In this document: positions 23,338-33,032 of the stretch, in pieces
Position numbering within the stretch: position 1 is the stretch's first letter
Layout of the letters: every line of letters starts with the position of its first letter
From: Nocardioides alkalitolerans
GTDB taxonomy: Bacteria; Actinomycetota; Actinomycetes; Propionibacteriales; Nocardioidaceae
Direction: 5' to 3'
Length of the DNA: 64,000 bases
Assembly (NCBI GenBank): GCA_038184435.1
Contig: CP116227.1
Span: 1,451,001-1,515,000 of the forward strand
Made by a program: the position numbers and the translations under genes
Notes under the pieces: model-generated
Told to the model about the DNA's origin: nothing
The model's database searches: none
What the model saw: only the letters and a program-made list of their open reading frames with translations

Positions 23338-23970
23338 ATGAGCACCTCCGCGGTCACGGAAGCGACGACGAGCTGGGAGGGCGGCGAGCACGACGGCCGG
23401 CCGACCGTGGTGCTCGCCCACGGGTACGGCGCGCACGAGGGCACCCTGCTCGGCGTCGCGCGCCTCCTGCCCGACGGCGTCGCCTGGGCCCTGCTCCGCG
23501 CCCCGCTCGTGCTCGCGCCCGGCAGCTACGCGTGGTTCCCGATCTCGACGCCGGGCACGCCCGACCCGGCCGACGTCGCCCCCGGTGTCGACGGCGCGCA
23601 CGCCTGGGTCGCGGAGCACGTGCCCGACGCTGCGGCCGTCCTCCCCGTCGGGTTCTCGCAAGGCGGGCTGGTGGCGTCCCAGCTGCTCCGGACCCGGCCG
23701 GAGCGGTACGTCGGCGCCGGCCTCCTCGGCGCGTTCGTGCTGCAGGGCGAGGTGGCGGGCGACGCGGCCCTGCGTCGTACCCGCCCACCCGTCTTCTCCG
23801 GCCGGGGCGACGCCGACACCGTCATCGCGCCGCACGCCGTGGCCCGCACCGATGCCTGGCTCCCCGAGCACACGACGGCCACGACCGCGTCGTACCCCGG
23901 CCTCGGCCACACCATCTCGGCCACCGAGGCGCGCGACCTCGCCCGCTTCGTGGCGGGCGTGCTGCTCTAG
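23338..23970 (+). CDS. Alpha/beta hydrolase (phospholipase/carboxylesterase type)
   Basis: A 210-residue serine hydrolase with the oxyanion segment L-A-H-G-Y-G-A, nucleophile elbow G-F-S-Q-G-G (Ser near residue 106), an acidic residue in G-D-A-D-T-V-I and the catalytic His in G-L-G-H-T-I. It belongs to the small YpfH/EstB-like carboxylesterase group; the natural ester is unknown. The start lies next to a short palindrome that may be an operator. Confidence 0.85.
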   Translation: MSTSAVTEATTSWEGGEHDGRPTVVLAHGYGAHEGTLLGVARLLPDGVAWALLRAPLVLAPGSYAWFPISTPGTPDPADVAPGVDGAHAWVAEHVPDAAAVLPVGFSQGGLVASQLLRTRPERYVGAGLLGAFVLQGEVAGDAALRRTRPPVFSGRGDADTVIAPHAVARTDAWLPEHTTATTASYPGLGHTISATEARDLARFVAGVLL

Positions 23971-23998
23971 CCCGCGCGGCCGGGTAGCGTCCCGGCAC

Positions 23999-24619
23999 GT
24001 GCCCACCTCCGCGACCCCGTCCTCGCCCCTGCGCGCCGTCGCCGTCTTCTGCGGGTCGTCCTTCGGCGACTCCCCCGCGTTCGAGGAGGCCGCGCGCCTC
24101 GTCGGGCGCACGCTCGCCGAGCGCGGGATCACCGTGGTGTACGGCGGGGGCCGCGTCGGTCTCATGGGTGCGGTCGCGGACGCCGCGCTCGCGGCCGGGG
24201 GCGACGTCGTCGGTGTGATCCCCCGGGCGCTCGACGCGCGCGAGCTCAGCCACACGGGCTGCACCGAGCTGCTCGTCGTCGAGACGATGCACGAGCGGAA
24301 GGCGCTCATGGCCGAGCGGGCCGACGCCTTCCTCACCCTGCCCGGTGGGGCCGGCACGCTCGAGGAGGTGGCCGAGCAGTGGACGTGGGCGCAGCTGTCC
24401 ATCCATGCCAAGCGCAGCGGTTTCCTCGACGTGGACGGGTTCTGGGCGCCACTGCAGCAGATGCGGGACCGGATGGTGGAGCGCGGGTTCGTGCGACCCG
24501 CCCAGGGCGAGATCGTGGCGTTCGACGACGACCTCGACCGCCTGCTCGCGACCCTGGCCTCACCGCCGACCTGGTCCGACAAGTGGGGGGCGCCGCGCGA
24601 GGTGCCGCCGCCGGTCTAG
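23999..24619 (+). CDS. LOG family protein (cytokinin riboside 5'-monophosphate phosphoribohydrolase type)
   Basis: A 206-residue Rossmann-like protein with F-C-G-S-S, G-G-G-R-V-G-L-M-G and the L-P-G-G-A-G-T-L-E-E motif that defines LOG proteins. Members release free base from nucleoside 5'-monophosphates such as cytokinin ribotides; they were long misnamed lysine decarboxylases. The GTG start has TAGCGT eight bases upstream. Its TAG stop and that of the convergent transporter coincide on one CTAG. Confidence 0.88.
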   Translation: MPTSATPSSPLRAVAVFCGSSFGDSPAFEEAARLVGRTLAERGITVVYGGGRVGLMGAVADAALAAGGDVVGVIPRALDARELSHTGCTELLVVETMHERKALMAERADAFLTLPGGAGTLEEVAEQWTWAQLSIHAKRSGFLDVDGFWAPLQQMRDRMVERGFVRPAQGEIVAFDDDLDRLLATLASPPTWSDKWGAPREVPPPV

Positions 24620-26112
24620 CTGCTGCTCGCCGCGCCGGTCCCGCCACCCGGGTGCGGCTCGGCGCGCCACGACCACACGGCCGCCGCGAGGGCCGCGAGC
24701 AGCAGGGCGGTCGACGTGCCGATCCCCCACCGCAGCGCCAGGTCCGTGTCGTCGAGCCGCTCGGCCGCCACCTGGTAGGCCGTCATCGTCACGGCAGCGC
24801 CGATGGCCGCACCGATCCGCTGCCCGGTCTGGAGGGCGCCGCCGGCGGCGCCGCCCATCCGCGTGGGCACGTCGGCGAGCGAGAGGGTCATGTTGGGCGA
24901 GACCACCGCACCACCGCCGGCCCCCGCGACCAGCAGCGGCACCGACAGGGCGAGCCACAGCGGCAGCCCCGCCGGCACGACCACGGCCAGCACGACGAGC
25001 GCGCCCAGCATCACGACGAGGGCGCCGACGGTGAGCACGCGACCGACGCGGTCCACCACGCGGCCGGCGATCGGCGAGGCCACAGCGGACCCGATGGCGA
25101 ACGGGCACAGGAGGAGTCCCGCCTGCAGGGCGGTCAGCCCCCGCCCCTCCTGCAGGAACACGCTCAGCACGAGGAAGACACCAGTGAACCCGGTGAAGTA
25201 GAGGGTGCCGATGGTGACGCCGCTCGCGTAGCCCGGCGTCCGGCGCAGCAGGCTCACGTCGAGCAGCGGGGCTCCCCCGCGCCGTACGACGCGGTGCTCC
25301 CACCGCACGAACGCCACGGCGAAGACGGGTACGAGCACGAGGAGCGGCAGGAGGGTCACCGTGCCGCCCTCCACGTTCACCACCGGGATGAGCACCGCCA
25401 GGACCGTCGCGCCCAGCAGCACTGCGCCCAGGAGGTCGAGGTGGACGCGGCCGGTGCCCGCGGACGGGTCCCGCCCGGGGACCAGCCGCAGGATGGGGAC
25501 GAGCAGCACCAGCCCGATGGGGACGTTGACGAGGAAGATCCAGCGCCAGCCGTCCTCCGTGCCGGCGATGGCGATGATGAGACCGCCCAGCACCGGGCCC
25601 AGCGCCGACGAGACGGAGACGACGAGGCCGAAGGTGCCGAAGGCGACACCGCGCTCCCGACCGCGGAAGAGGGTCTGGATGAGGCCGGAGTTCTGCGGCG
25701 TCAACAGGCCCGCCGACGCGCCCTGGACGAGCCGGGCCACGACCAGCCAGGTGGCGTCGGGCGCGAGTCCCGCGGCGGCGCTCGCGGCGACGAAGCCCAG
25801 GAGGCCGACGACCATGAGCCGCCGACGACCGTAGGCGTCACCGAGGCGACCGCCCGTCACGAGGGTGAGGCCGAAGGCGAGGGCGTAGCCCGAGACGACC
25901 CACTGGATCGTGCCCGGGGCCGCCTCGAGACCCGACCGCATCGAGGGCACCGCGACGTTCACGATCGTGACGTCGAGGAGCACCATGAAGCCGACGACGA
26001 GGCTCACCCCGAGGATGCGCCACCGGCGAGGGTCCGGCTGTCCCTGGTCGTCGGCCTCGACCGCTGCGCCCGCTCCGTGCTCGGCGCCGGTCGCCGGGGT
26101 CGTCTCCGTCAC
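24616..26112 (-). CDS. MFS drug exporter, DHA2 (14-helix) family
   Basis: A 498-residue EmrB/QacA-type proton-driven exporter. The DHA2 motif L-D-V-T-I-V-N-V-A-V-P in helix 1, G-R-L-G-D-A-Y-G-R-R-R in loop 2-3, and the motif C stretch G-P-V-L-G-G in helix 5 are present, with about 14 helices. The GTG start overlaps the stop of the Dabb-type gene (GTGA), so expression is linked. No dedicated regulator is adjacent. Substrate unknown. Confidence 0.88.
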   Translation of the reverse strand: MTETTPATGAEHGAGAAVEADDQGQPDPRRWRILGVSLVVGFMVLLDVTIVNVAVPSMRSGLEAAPGTIQWVVSGYALAFGLTLVTGGRLGDAYGRRRLMVVGLLGFVAASAAAGLAPDATWLVVARLVQGASAGLLTPQNSGLIQTLFRGRERGVAFGTFGLVVSVSSALGPVLGGLIIAIAGTEDGWRWIFLVNVPIGLVLLVPILRLVPGRDPSAGTGRVHLDLLGAVLLGATVLAVLIPVVNVEGGTVTLLPLLVLVPVFAVAFVRWEHRVVRRGGAPLLDVSLLRRTPGYASGVTIGTLYFTGFTGVFLVLSVFLQEGRGLTALQAGLLLCPFAIGSAVASPIAGRVVDRVGRVLTVGALVVMLGALVVLAVVVPAGLPLWLALSVPLLVAGAGGGAVVSPNMTLSLADVPTRMGGAAGGALQTGQRIGAAIGAAVTMTAYQVAAERLDDTDLALRWGIGTSTALLLAALAAAVWSWRAEPHPGGGTGAASSS

Positions 26113-26434
26113 CCGGTCACGCTAGCGCCGGGGCCCAACGGGTCGGGCAGCGCGAACTGGATGCGCTGGATCGACGCCGAGATCGGCGCGAACAGCTCCT
26201 CGCGGATGCGGTTGTGCTCGGGGTCCCGGTCGTAGCGTCGGTAGTCGTCGTCGCTGGCGAAGTCGACGGTGAGGGCGTAGGAGGCGTTCCCCAGGCGCAG
26301 CCCCGGTCCACCCCCGCGACGAGACGGAGGTCGAGGCCGTCCACCCGCAGGTCGCGGAGTGCCTGCAGCGCCTCCTCGACCTTGTCGATGGTCACACCCG
26401 GATGAACGACACCCACGACGACGTTGCGGATCAT
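26109..26434 (-). pseudogene. Dabb (stress-responsive A/B barrel) domain protein, frameshifted
   Basis: The first part reads M-I-R-N-V-V-V-G-V-V-H-P-G-V-T-I-D-K in one frame, and the family's C-terminal half (N-A-S-Y-A-L-T-V-D-F...D-P-E-H) in another. The switch falls at about 26305, in a run of C and G. One extra base there would restore V-D-P-G-L-R-L-G-N-A and a continuous product of about 108 residues. It is therefore a one-base deletion, a sequencing error, or much less likely a programmed shift. The restored frame overlaps the exporter start by GTGA. Confidence 0.7.
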
Positions 26435-26498
26435 GCAGCCATGCTGCCCGGTGGCGCCCCGGACCGGGACCGCCGGAACAGAACGAGGAAGGGAACCG

Positions 26499-27530
26499 AT
26501 GACCGACGCCACGTCCACGACCGCCACCAGCACCCAGGTGCAGCTCGTCCGCCGCCCCCAGGGCTGGCCCGACGACGCCGACTTCCGGACGGTCGAGGTC
26601 GAGCTGCCCCCGCCGGGCGACGGCGAGGTGCGCGTGGCCAACGAGTTCATCTCGGTGGACCCCTACATGCGGGGACGGATGAACGAGGGCAAGAGCTACA
26701 TCCCCCCGTTCGCGCTCGGCGAGACCATGACGGGCGGCGCGGTCGGCCGCGTCGTCGCGTCGCGGGTCGACGACCTCCCCGTCGGCACCGCCGTGCGGCA
26801 CGAGCTCGGGTGGCGCGACGTCGCCCAGGGACCGGCCGCGTCGTTCCGACCGGTGCGCGAGGTGCCGGGCACCTCGCTCTCGGTCCACCTCGGCGTGCTG
26901 GGGATGACCGGGCTGACCGCCTACGTCGGTCTCACGGCCATCGCCGGGATCCAGGAGGGCGACACCGTGTTCGTCTCCGGCGCCGCGGGCGCGGTCGGCA
27001 GCACGGCGGGCCAGCTGGCCCGGCTGCTCGGCGCCGGACGCGTCATCGGCTCGGCAGGCGGTCCCCAGAAGGGGCGCCTGCTCACGGAGCGCTACGGCTA
27101 CGACGCCGCGATCGACTACAAGGCGGGGCCGGTGACCGAGCAGCTCGCCGCGGCCGCGCCCGACGGCGTGGACCTGTACTTCGACAACGTCGGCGGCGAC
27201 CACCTCGAGGCCGCCCTCGGCGCGATGAACCGGGGCGGGCGCGCTGCGCTGTGCGGTGCGATCGTCGGCTACAACACCGAGGTGCCCGTGCCCGGTCCGC
27301 GCAACATGTTCCGGATCATCACCCAGGGCCTGACGCTCCGGGGGTTCACGCTCGGCGACTGGGGCCACCTCTCGGGCGAGTTCGGCGAGCGGATGGCGGG
27401 ATGGTTCGCGGACGGTCGGATCACCCACGACGAGACCGTCGTGGACGGCATCGAGAACGCCGTCGAGGCGTTCCGCTCGATGATGCGCGGCGGCAACGTC
27501 GGCAAGATGGTCGTGCGCACGGGAGGCTGA
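26499..27530 (+). CDS. NADP-dependent oxidoreductase (MDR, CurA/LTB4 dehydrogenase type)
   Basis: A 343-residue zinc-free medium-chain reductase that should reduce alpha,beta-unsaturated carbonyl compounds with NADPH. Family features are D-P-Y-M-R-G-R near residue 54, the glycine-rich nucleotide loop in S-G-A-A-G-A-V-G-S near residue 163, and Y-F-D-N-V-G-G. The ATG has GAGGAAGGG upstream. It is divergent from the Dabb/exporter unit. Confidence 0.9.
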   Translation: MTDATSTTATSTQVQLVRRPQGWPDDADFRTVEVELPPPGDGEVRVANEFISVDPYMRGRMNEGKSYIPPFALGETMTGGAVGRVVASRVDDLPVGTAVRHELGWRDVAQGPAASFRPVREVPGTSLSVHLGVLGMTGLTAYVGLTAIAGIQEGDTVFVSGAAGAVGSTAGQLARLLGAGRVIGSAGGPQKGRLLTERYGYDAAIDYKAGPVTEQLAAAAPDGVDLYFDNVGGDHLEAALGAMNRGGRAALCGAIVGYNTEVPVPGPRNMFRIITQGLTLRGFTLGDWGHLSGEFGERMAGWFADGRITHDETVVDGIENAVEAFRSMMRGGNVGKMVVRTGG

Positions 27531-27638
27531 GTCGCCCCGGGACGACGTCCGCGCGACGGTGCGCTGGACCCGGTGGCTGCGTCTGCGGTTTGATGCGGCG
27601 GCCGGGGGCAGCGTGCCGCCCGGCGGGAGGGGATCGAC

Positions 27639-28019
27639 ATGCTGGTGGCGGGGCTGGCCCTGACGGGTCTGGCAGCACTCATCCACGTCTACATCTTCCT
27701 GCTGGAGTCGGTGTGGTGGAGGTCCCGCGCCCGCGAGGTCTTCGGCACCACCCCCGAGCAGGCGGAGCAGACCGCCGAGATGGCCTACAACCAGGGCTTC
27801 TACAACCTGTTCCTCGCGGTCGGGATCGCGGTCGGGACCGTGCTGGTGGCGCTCGACGAGCGCACCGTGGGGCTGACGCTCGTGCTGTTCGCCGCCGCAT
27901 CGATGGTGGCCGCCGGGCTCGTGCTGGTGCTCAGCTCGCCGGCCAAGGCGCGCCCCGCCCTCATCCAGCTGACCCCGCCGCTGATCGGTGGCGTGCTCCT
28001 GGTGGTCGACCTGCTCTGA
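27639..28019 (+). CDS. DUF1304 membrane protein
   Basis: A 126-residue protein with four helices and the DUF1304 signature Y-N-Q-G-F-Y-N-L-F-L-A after the first loop. Function unknown; members are small, widespread inner-membrane proteins. The ATG follows GGGAGGGG at good distance. A 108-base gap separates it from the oxidoreductase gene; it converges on dnaE2. Confidence 0.88.
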   Translation: MLVAGLALTGLAALIHVYIFLLESVWWRSRAREVFGTTPEQAEQTAEMAYNQGFYNLFLAVGIAVGTVLVALDERTVGLTLVLFAAASMVAAGLVLVLSSPAKARPALIQLTPPLIGGVLLVVDLL

Positions 28020-28048
28020 GGCGGCGCCCGGGCCGACCGGTCTCGCCC

Positions 28049-31000
28049 TCATCGGAAGTCCCGCGAGCGGGCTCGGGCCTGGAGCACCTGGCCCGCCCCG
28101 GGAACGACGACGTCGATCGCCTCGATGCGGTCGGCGACGAGGTTGGTGACACCGTCGTTGCGCTCCACCACCCCCCGGATGACCACGGCCACCCGGTTGC
28201 GCGCCGCGTGACGGTGACGGGTGAACACGCCCACCGAGCACACGACGTTGAGCATCCCCGTCTCGTCCTCCAGGTTGAGGAACGTGATGCCCTGCGCCGT
28301 GCCGGGACGCTGCCGGTGGGTGATGAGCCCGGCGACGTGCACGCGACGACCGTGCTCCACGCCCCCCGTCTCCACGGGACCCGTGAGGTCGGTGACCGCC
28401 CGCACCCCCGCCTCCCGCAGCAGCTCCCGGAGGTGCTCGACCGGGTGGCGCTCCGGCGAGATGCGCGTCGCCCAGAGGTCGGCGAGCGTCTCCTCCACCT
28501 CGGTCATGCCCGGCAGCACCGGCGCGGCGGGCGCGGGTGTCGTGCCCGGCAGGTGGTCGCCGCTCTCGGCGTACCCCGACGCCCACAGCGCCTCCCGTCG
28601 GCCCAGCCCGAACCCGGCCAGCGCTCCCGCCGTCGCCAGGGCCTCCAGCTGCGTCGTCGTGAGGTCGACGCGCCGTGAGAGGTCGGTGACGTCCCGGTAC
28701 GGCGCCGCCCGTCGCTCCTCGACGATCCGTCGCGCCACCTCGAGACCGATGCCCTTCACCTCGTCGAGCCCGAGCCGCACGGCGAAGTCGCCGTCGAGGC
28801 GGTGCTCGACCTGCTCGGGGAAGGCCGTCGGCGGCACCTCCGCGTCGGGGGCGAGCCGCTCGAGGTCGGCCTGCGCCGACGAGCGCAGCACGTCCGGGCG
28901 GAGCACCTTGACCCCATGGCGCCGGGCGTCGGCGACGAGCGACTGCGGCGAGTAGAAGCCCATCGGCTGGTTGCGCAGGAGACCGGCGAGGAACGCCGCC
29001 GGGTGGTGCAGCTTGAACCACGACGAGTGGTAGACCAGCAGCGCGAAGCTCAGCGCGTGCGACTCGGCGAAGCCGAAGTTGGCGAACGAGAGGATCTGGG
29101 CGTAGATCGCGTCGGCCTTGCGGCCCGTGATCCCCCGGCGCTCCATCCCCGCGTAGAGCTTCCCCTTCACCGACTCGATGCGCTCCACGCCGCGTTTCGA
29201 CCCCATCGCACGCCGCAGCAGGTCGGCGTCGTCGTGGCTGCAGTCACCGATCGCGACCGCCATCGCCATCAGCTGCTCCTGGAAGAGCGGCACGCCCAAC
29301 GTGCGCTCCAGCACGGGCTCGAGATCGGGATGGTCGAAGGACACCGGCTCCTTGCCCGTCGCCCGCCGCACGTAGGGGTGGACGGCACCGCCCTGGATCG
29401 GTCCGGGACGGATGAGGGCGATCTCGATCGCGAGGTCGTAGAAGCAGCGGGGCTGCAGCCGCGGGAGCGTGCCGATCTGCGCCCGGCTCTCGACCTGGAA
29501 CACCCCGATCGAGTCGGCGCGGCACAGCATGTCGTAGACCTCGGGCTCCTCGCGCGGCACCGTGTCGAGACGCCACCGCACCCCGGTGTGCTCGTGCACG
29601 AGCCGCATCATGTGGTCGAGCGCGCCGAGCATGCCGAGGCCGAGCAGGTCGAACTTGACCAGGCCCATCGTCTCGGCGGCGTCCTTGTCCCACTGGATGA
29701 CGGTGCGCTTGTCCATCCGGGCGCGCTCGATGGGCACCACCTCGCCGATGGGCTGCTCGGTGAGCACCATGCCGCCCGAGTGGATCCCCAGGTGGCGAGG
29801 GGCGCCGACGAGCTCCTCCGCCAGGTCGACCACGGCGGTGGGGATGTCGAGGCTGCGGTCCACCTCCCGGCCCCAGCCGTCGACCTGCTTGCTCCAGGCG
29901 TCCTGCTGACCCGTGGAGTGGCCCAGTGCCTTCGCCGCATCGCGCACCGCCATGCGCGGCCGGTAGGTGATCACGTTGGCCACCTGGGCGGCGTTGTGAC
30001 GCCCGTAGGTGTCGTAGACCCACTGGATCACCTCCTCCCGGCGGTCGGAGTCGAAGTCGACGTCGATGTCGGGCTCCTCGTCGCGGTGCACGGAGATGAA
30101 CCGCTCGAACGGCAGTCGGTAGAACACCGCGTCCACCGCCGTGATCCCCAGCGCGTAGCAGACCGCCGAGCTGGCGGCACTCCCCCGTCCCTGGCAGAGG
30201 ATCTCCTGCTCCCGCGCGAACGCGACGATGTCGTGGACGATCACGAAGTAGCCGCTGAAGCCCTTGTCCTCGATGACCCGCAGCTCCCGCTCGATGCGCT
30301 CCCGCGCCTCGTGCTCGACGTCGCGACCCGCGTAGCGCCGGGCGAAGCCGCGGTCCACCAGCTCCCGCAGCCAGCTCGCCGCCGTGTGCCCGGCCGGGAT
30401 GCCGCGCGTCGGCAGCCGGGGCTTCGCCTTCTGCAGGTCGAAGCCGAGCTCGTCGGCGAGGGTCACGCTGCGGGCGACCGCCCCGTCGTACCGCCCCAGC
30501 AGGCGCATCATCTCGGCCCCGCTGCGCAGGTACGCCGCCGGACCGGCCGGGAGCCAGCCGTCCATGTCACCCAGGCTGCGCCGCGCGCGCACCGCCGCCA
30601 TCGTCCCCGCGAGCCGGTGCCCCGCCGGGGTCGCGTGGTGCACGTTGTTGGTGGCCACGACCGGGAGGCCGACCTCGGCGGCGACGGCCGCCAGCAGGTC
30701 GTTGGTCTCCCGGTCGGACGGACGCCCGTGGTGGGAGAGCTCCACGGTGACGTTGTCCGCACCGAACCGTGCGACCAGCCGCTCGACCTCCGCCCTCGCG
30801 GCGCGAGGCCCGCCGACGGCCAGGGCGGCGCGCACCGTGCCCTTCCGGCAACCGGTCAGCACCATCCAGTGGTCCCGCCCCCGCTCCGCGAGCTCGTCGA
30901 GGTCGTAGACCGGACGCCCCTTCTCGTCACCACGCAGGTGGGCGTCCGTCATGGCGGCCGCCAGGCGGTGGTAGCCCTCCACCCCGCGGGCCAGCACCAG

Positions 31001-31408
31001 CAGGTGGGCGCCCTCGGGGTCGGCCACCCCGTTCTGCGGACCGCTCAGCCCGAGGGACAGCTCCGCGCCGTACACCGTCCGCAGGACGCCCCCCTCCACC
31101 GCCGCCGCCGCCTCGGCCAGCATCGGAGCCCCGTAGAACCCGTCGTGATCGGTCAGCGCGATCCCGTGGAGCCCGAGCCGGGCGGCCTCGACGACCAGCT
31201 CCGCCGGCGAGCTCGCCCCGTCGAGGAAGCTGTAGTGACTGTGGCAGTGCAGCTCGGCATAGGGCACCGCACCCACCGGCGCCTCGACCGCGACGCTCTC
31301 CGGCCGACGGCGACGCCGACGCGAGATCGGCGCGTCGTCGGCACCGGGGCGCGCCGAGAGCCGCCGCTCCAGCTCGCTCCACGGCACCGCCGGGTTGTTC
31401 CATCCCAT
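28049..31408 (-). CDS. dnaE2: Error-prone DNA polymerase III alpha subunit
   Basis: A 1119-residue C-family polymerase of the DnaE2/ImuC type, which performs SOS-induced translesion synthesis and mutagenesis. An N-terminal PHP domain begins at E-L-H-C-H-S-H-Y-S-F (near residue 53), the catalytic P-D-I-D-V-D-F lies near residue 449, helix-hairpin-helix and OB-fold segments follow, and the chain ends soon after the OB fold, shorter than replicative DnaE1. A LexA box lies 12 bases upstream of the ATG, and TAAAGT six bases upstream, so the SOS-controlled message is probably leaderless. Its partners ImuA' and ImuB are encoded 3 kb away under another LexA box. Confidence 0.95.
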   Translation of the reverse strand: MGWNNPAVPWSELERRLSARPGADDAPISRRRRRRPESVAVEAPVGAVPYAELHCHSHYSFLDGASSPAELVVEAARLGLHGIALTDHDGFYGAPMLAEAAAAVEGGVLRTVYGAELSLGLSGPQNGVADPEGAHLLVLARGVEGYHRLAAAMTDAHLRGDEKGRPVYDLDELAERGRDHWMVLTGCRKGTVRAALAVGGPRAARAEVERLVARFGADNVTVELSHHGRPSDRETNDLLAAVAAEVGLPVVATNNVHHATPAGHRLAGTMAAVRARRSLGDMDGWLPAGPAAYLRSGAEMMRLLGRYDGAVARSVTLADELGFDLQKAKPRLPTRGIPAGHTAASWLRELVDRGFARRYAGRDVEHEARERIERELRVIEDKGFSGYFVIVHDIVAFAREQEILCQGRGSAASSAVCYALGITAVDAVFYRLPFERFISVHRDEEPDIDVDFDSDRREEVIQWVYDTYGRHNAAQVANVITYRPRMAVRDAAKALGHSTGQQDAWSKQVDGWGREVDRSLDIPTAVVDLAEELVGAPRHLGIHSGGMVLTEQPIGEVVPIERARMDKRTVIQWDKDAAETMGLVKFDLLGLGMLGALDHMMRLVHEHTGVRWRLDTVPREEPEVYDMLCRADSIGVFQVESRAQIGTLPRLQPRCFYDLAIEIALIRPGPIQGGAVHPYVRRATGKEPVSFDHPDLEPVLERTLGVPLFQEQLMAMAVAIGDCSHDDADLLRRAMGSKRGVERIESVKGKLYAGMERRGITGRKADAIYAQILSFANFGFAESHALSFALLVYHSSWFKLHHPAAFLAGLLRNQPMGFYSPQSLVADARRHGVKVLRPDVLRSSAQADLERLAPDAEVPPTAFPEQVEHRLDGDFAVRLGLDEVKGIGLEVARRIVEERRAAPYRDVTDLSRRVDLTTTQLEALATAGALAGFGLGRREALWASGYAESGDHLPGTTPAPAAPVLPGMTEVEETLADLWATRISPERHPVEHLRELLREAGVRAVTDLTGPVETGGVEHGRRVHVAGLITHRQRPGTAQGITFLNLEDETGMLNVVCSVGVFTRHRHAARNRVAVVIRGVVERNDGVTNLVADRIEAIDVVVPGAGQVLQARARSRDFR

Positions 31409-31420
31409 GGGCGCACTTTA

Positions 31421-31436
31421 TCGAACATGTGTTCGG
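31421..31436. promoter_or_regulatory. LexA (SOS) box of dnaE2
   Basis: TCGAAC-ATGT-GTTCGG matches the actinobacterial LexA consensus TCGAAC-N4-GTTCGA at all but the last base. On the minus strand it directly precedes TAAAGT and the dnaE2 ATG, so LexA should block transcription until DNA damage. Confidence 0.92.
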
Positions 31437-31518
31437 GGCGGGATCGTTCGTTCACAGGGGTACGGCGCTGCTTCCTTCCCCCTCAGAACTGTCGGTGGGT
31501 CCGGGTTGAGTGGTCGCC

Positions 31519-32998
31519 ATGACGGGGGTCAGCTCGACGGGCGACGCCGGTGGCTTCGGGCCACCGGTGCCGGAGCCGCCTGCCGAGCTCCTGGTCGACG
31601 AGCCGGTGCCGGACTGGTTGGAGCACGCGTTCGCCACGGGCGAATGGCCGGTCGAGCCGACGCGGGTGCCGGATCGTCTCGCTCGGCGAGGGTCAGTACG
31701 ACGCGTCCGAGCCCGCCGCGGATGCCGAACCCGGATGGGTGGTGCCCGGTGTCGACGTGGGCCATCCCCTGCTGGAGGCGATCCGGGTGGCCACCGCTGT
31801 GCTCGCGGCCGACGGCCGCACGGGGCTCGGGTGGCTGAGCGCACCGCAGACCGGGATCGCGTTGGTCGATGCGCACCGGCTCGTCGCGCGCGCGTCGGCG
31901 CTGGTCGCGGTGTTGGTGCGGCACGCCGAGGAGGTCGAGCTCCACCGGCAGAACGGCGCCTCGAGCGCTGCGGTGTGGTTGGCGAATGCGAGCGCCCTCA
32001 CCCGGCGGGACGCCTACCGGATCGCCAGGATCGGTGAAGCGATCTCGAACCGCCACACCATCTATCTCCGGCCCGGGTGCGAGACCGGAGCGGTGAACAC
32101 CGAACAGGCCGACGTCATCCTCAAGGCTCTCGACGCGCTACCCGACGACCTGCAAGCCGACCTGCGCGTCGAGGCAGAGAGGGTGATGGTCGGTCTCGCC
32201 GTCGACCACGACGCGAAGGCCCTGCGCGCGATCGGCAAGAAGATCCTCACCGTCATCGCCCCCGACGTCGGCGAAGCCCACGAGGCGGCACTGCTGGAAC
32301 GCGAGGAACGGCAAGCACGGGCCACCTCACGGCTCAGCATGGTCTCCGACGGACTCGGCCGCATCTGGGGACGATTCGTCATCCCGGAGCTCCATGGCGC
32401 CATGCTCCGCAAAGCCCTCGACGCCTACGCCGCACCACCGCACCTCAACACCAACGACGACCCCGACCAACGCTTCCGGCGCGACCGCTCCACCCCCGAG
32501 CGCTACGGACAGGCCTTCCAACAGCTGCTGGAGATGCTCGACCAGAAAGACCTGCCGAACGCTGGGGGCACCGGCGCCACCGTCGTGGTGACGATGACCC
32601 TGCAGTCGCTCCTCGGCGGTCTCGCATCGGCCTCCCTCGACACCGGCCTCCAGATCAGCGCCGGCGAAGCCCGACGCCTCGCCTGCGCAGCCGGCCTCAT
32701 CCCCGCCGTCCTCGGCACCAACAGCGAGGTCCTCGACCTCGGCCGCACCGCCCGCTTCCACACCCGAGCCATGCGCACCGCCATGGCCATCCGCGACGGC
32801 GGCTGCGTCGCCGAAGGCTGCACGAGACCACCCCACCAGACCCACGCCCACCACCTCACGGAATGGTCGAAGGGAGGCCACACCAACGTCGACGACGGCT
32901 GCCTCCTCTGCGACCAACACCACCACCAGGTCCACGACCCGCTCTACCTCGTCGAACGCCTCGGCACCGGCAAGCTCCGCTTCACCAGCCGCGAGTGA
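31519..32998 (+). CDS. DUF222/HNH endonuclease-type protein (13E12 family), 5' end frameshifted
   Basis: The main frame encodes a DUF222 domain (from H-P-L-L-E-A-I-R) and a C-terminal HNH module with paired cysteines: C-V-A-E-G-C, H-H-L-T-E-W, and C-D-Q-H-H-H-Q-V-H. The best N-terminus (ATG at 31519, M-T-G-V-S-S-T-G) is in another frame; coding character moves from one frame to the other near 31675-31690. A one-base insertion or sequencing error would explain this. Otherwise translation may begin at the GTG codons at 31739 or 31742, giving about 420 residues. These proteins are numerous in actinobacteria and their targets are unknown. Confidence 0.8.
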
Positions 32999-33032
32999 GC
33001 GAGTGAACGGAGCGCGGCACTAGCCTGGTCGC

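Noticed and set aside
26109..29021. A 970-codon minus-strand open frame
   Set aside because: Only its last 60 codons are real (the second half of the Dabb protein). The rest is the wrong-frame or antisense shadow of dnaE2, DUF1304 and oxidoreductase genes.
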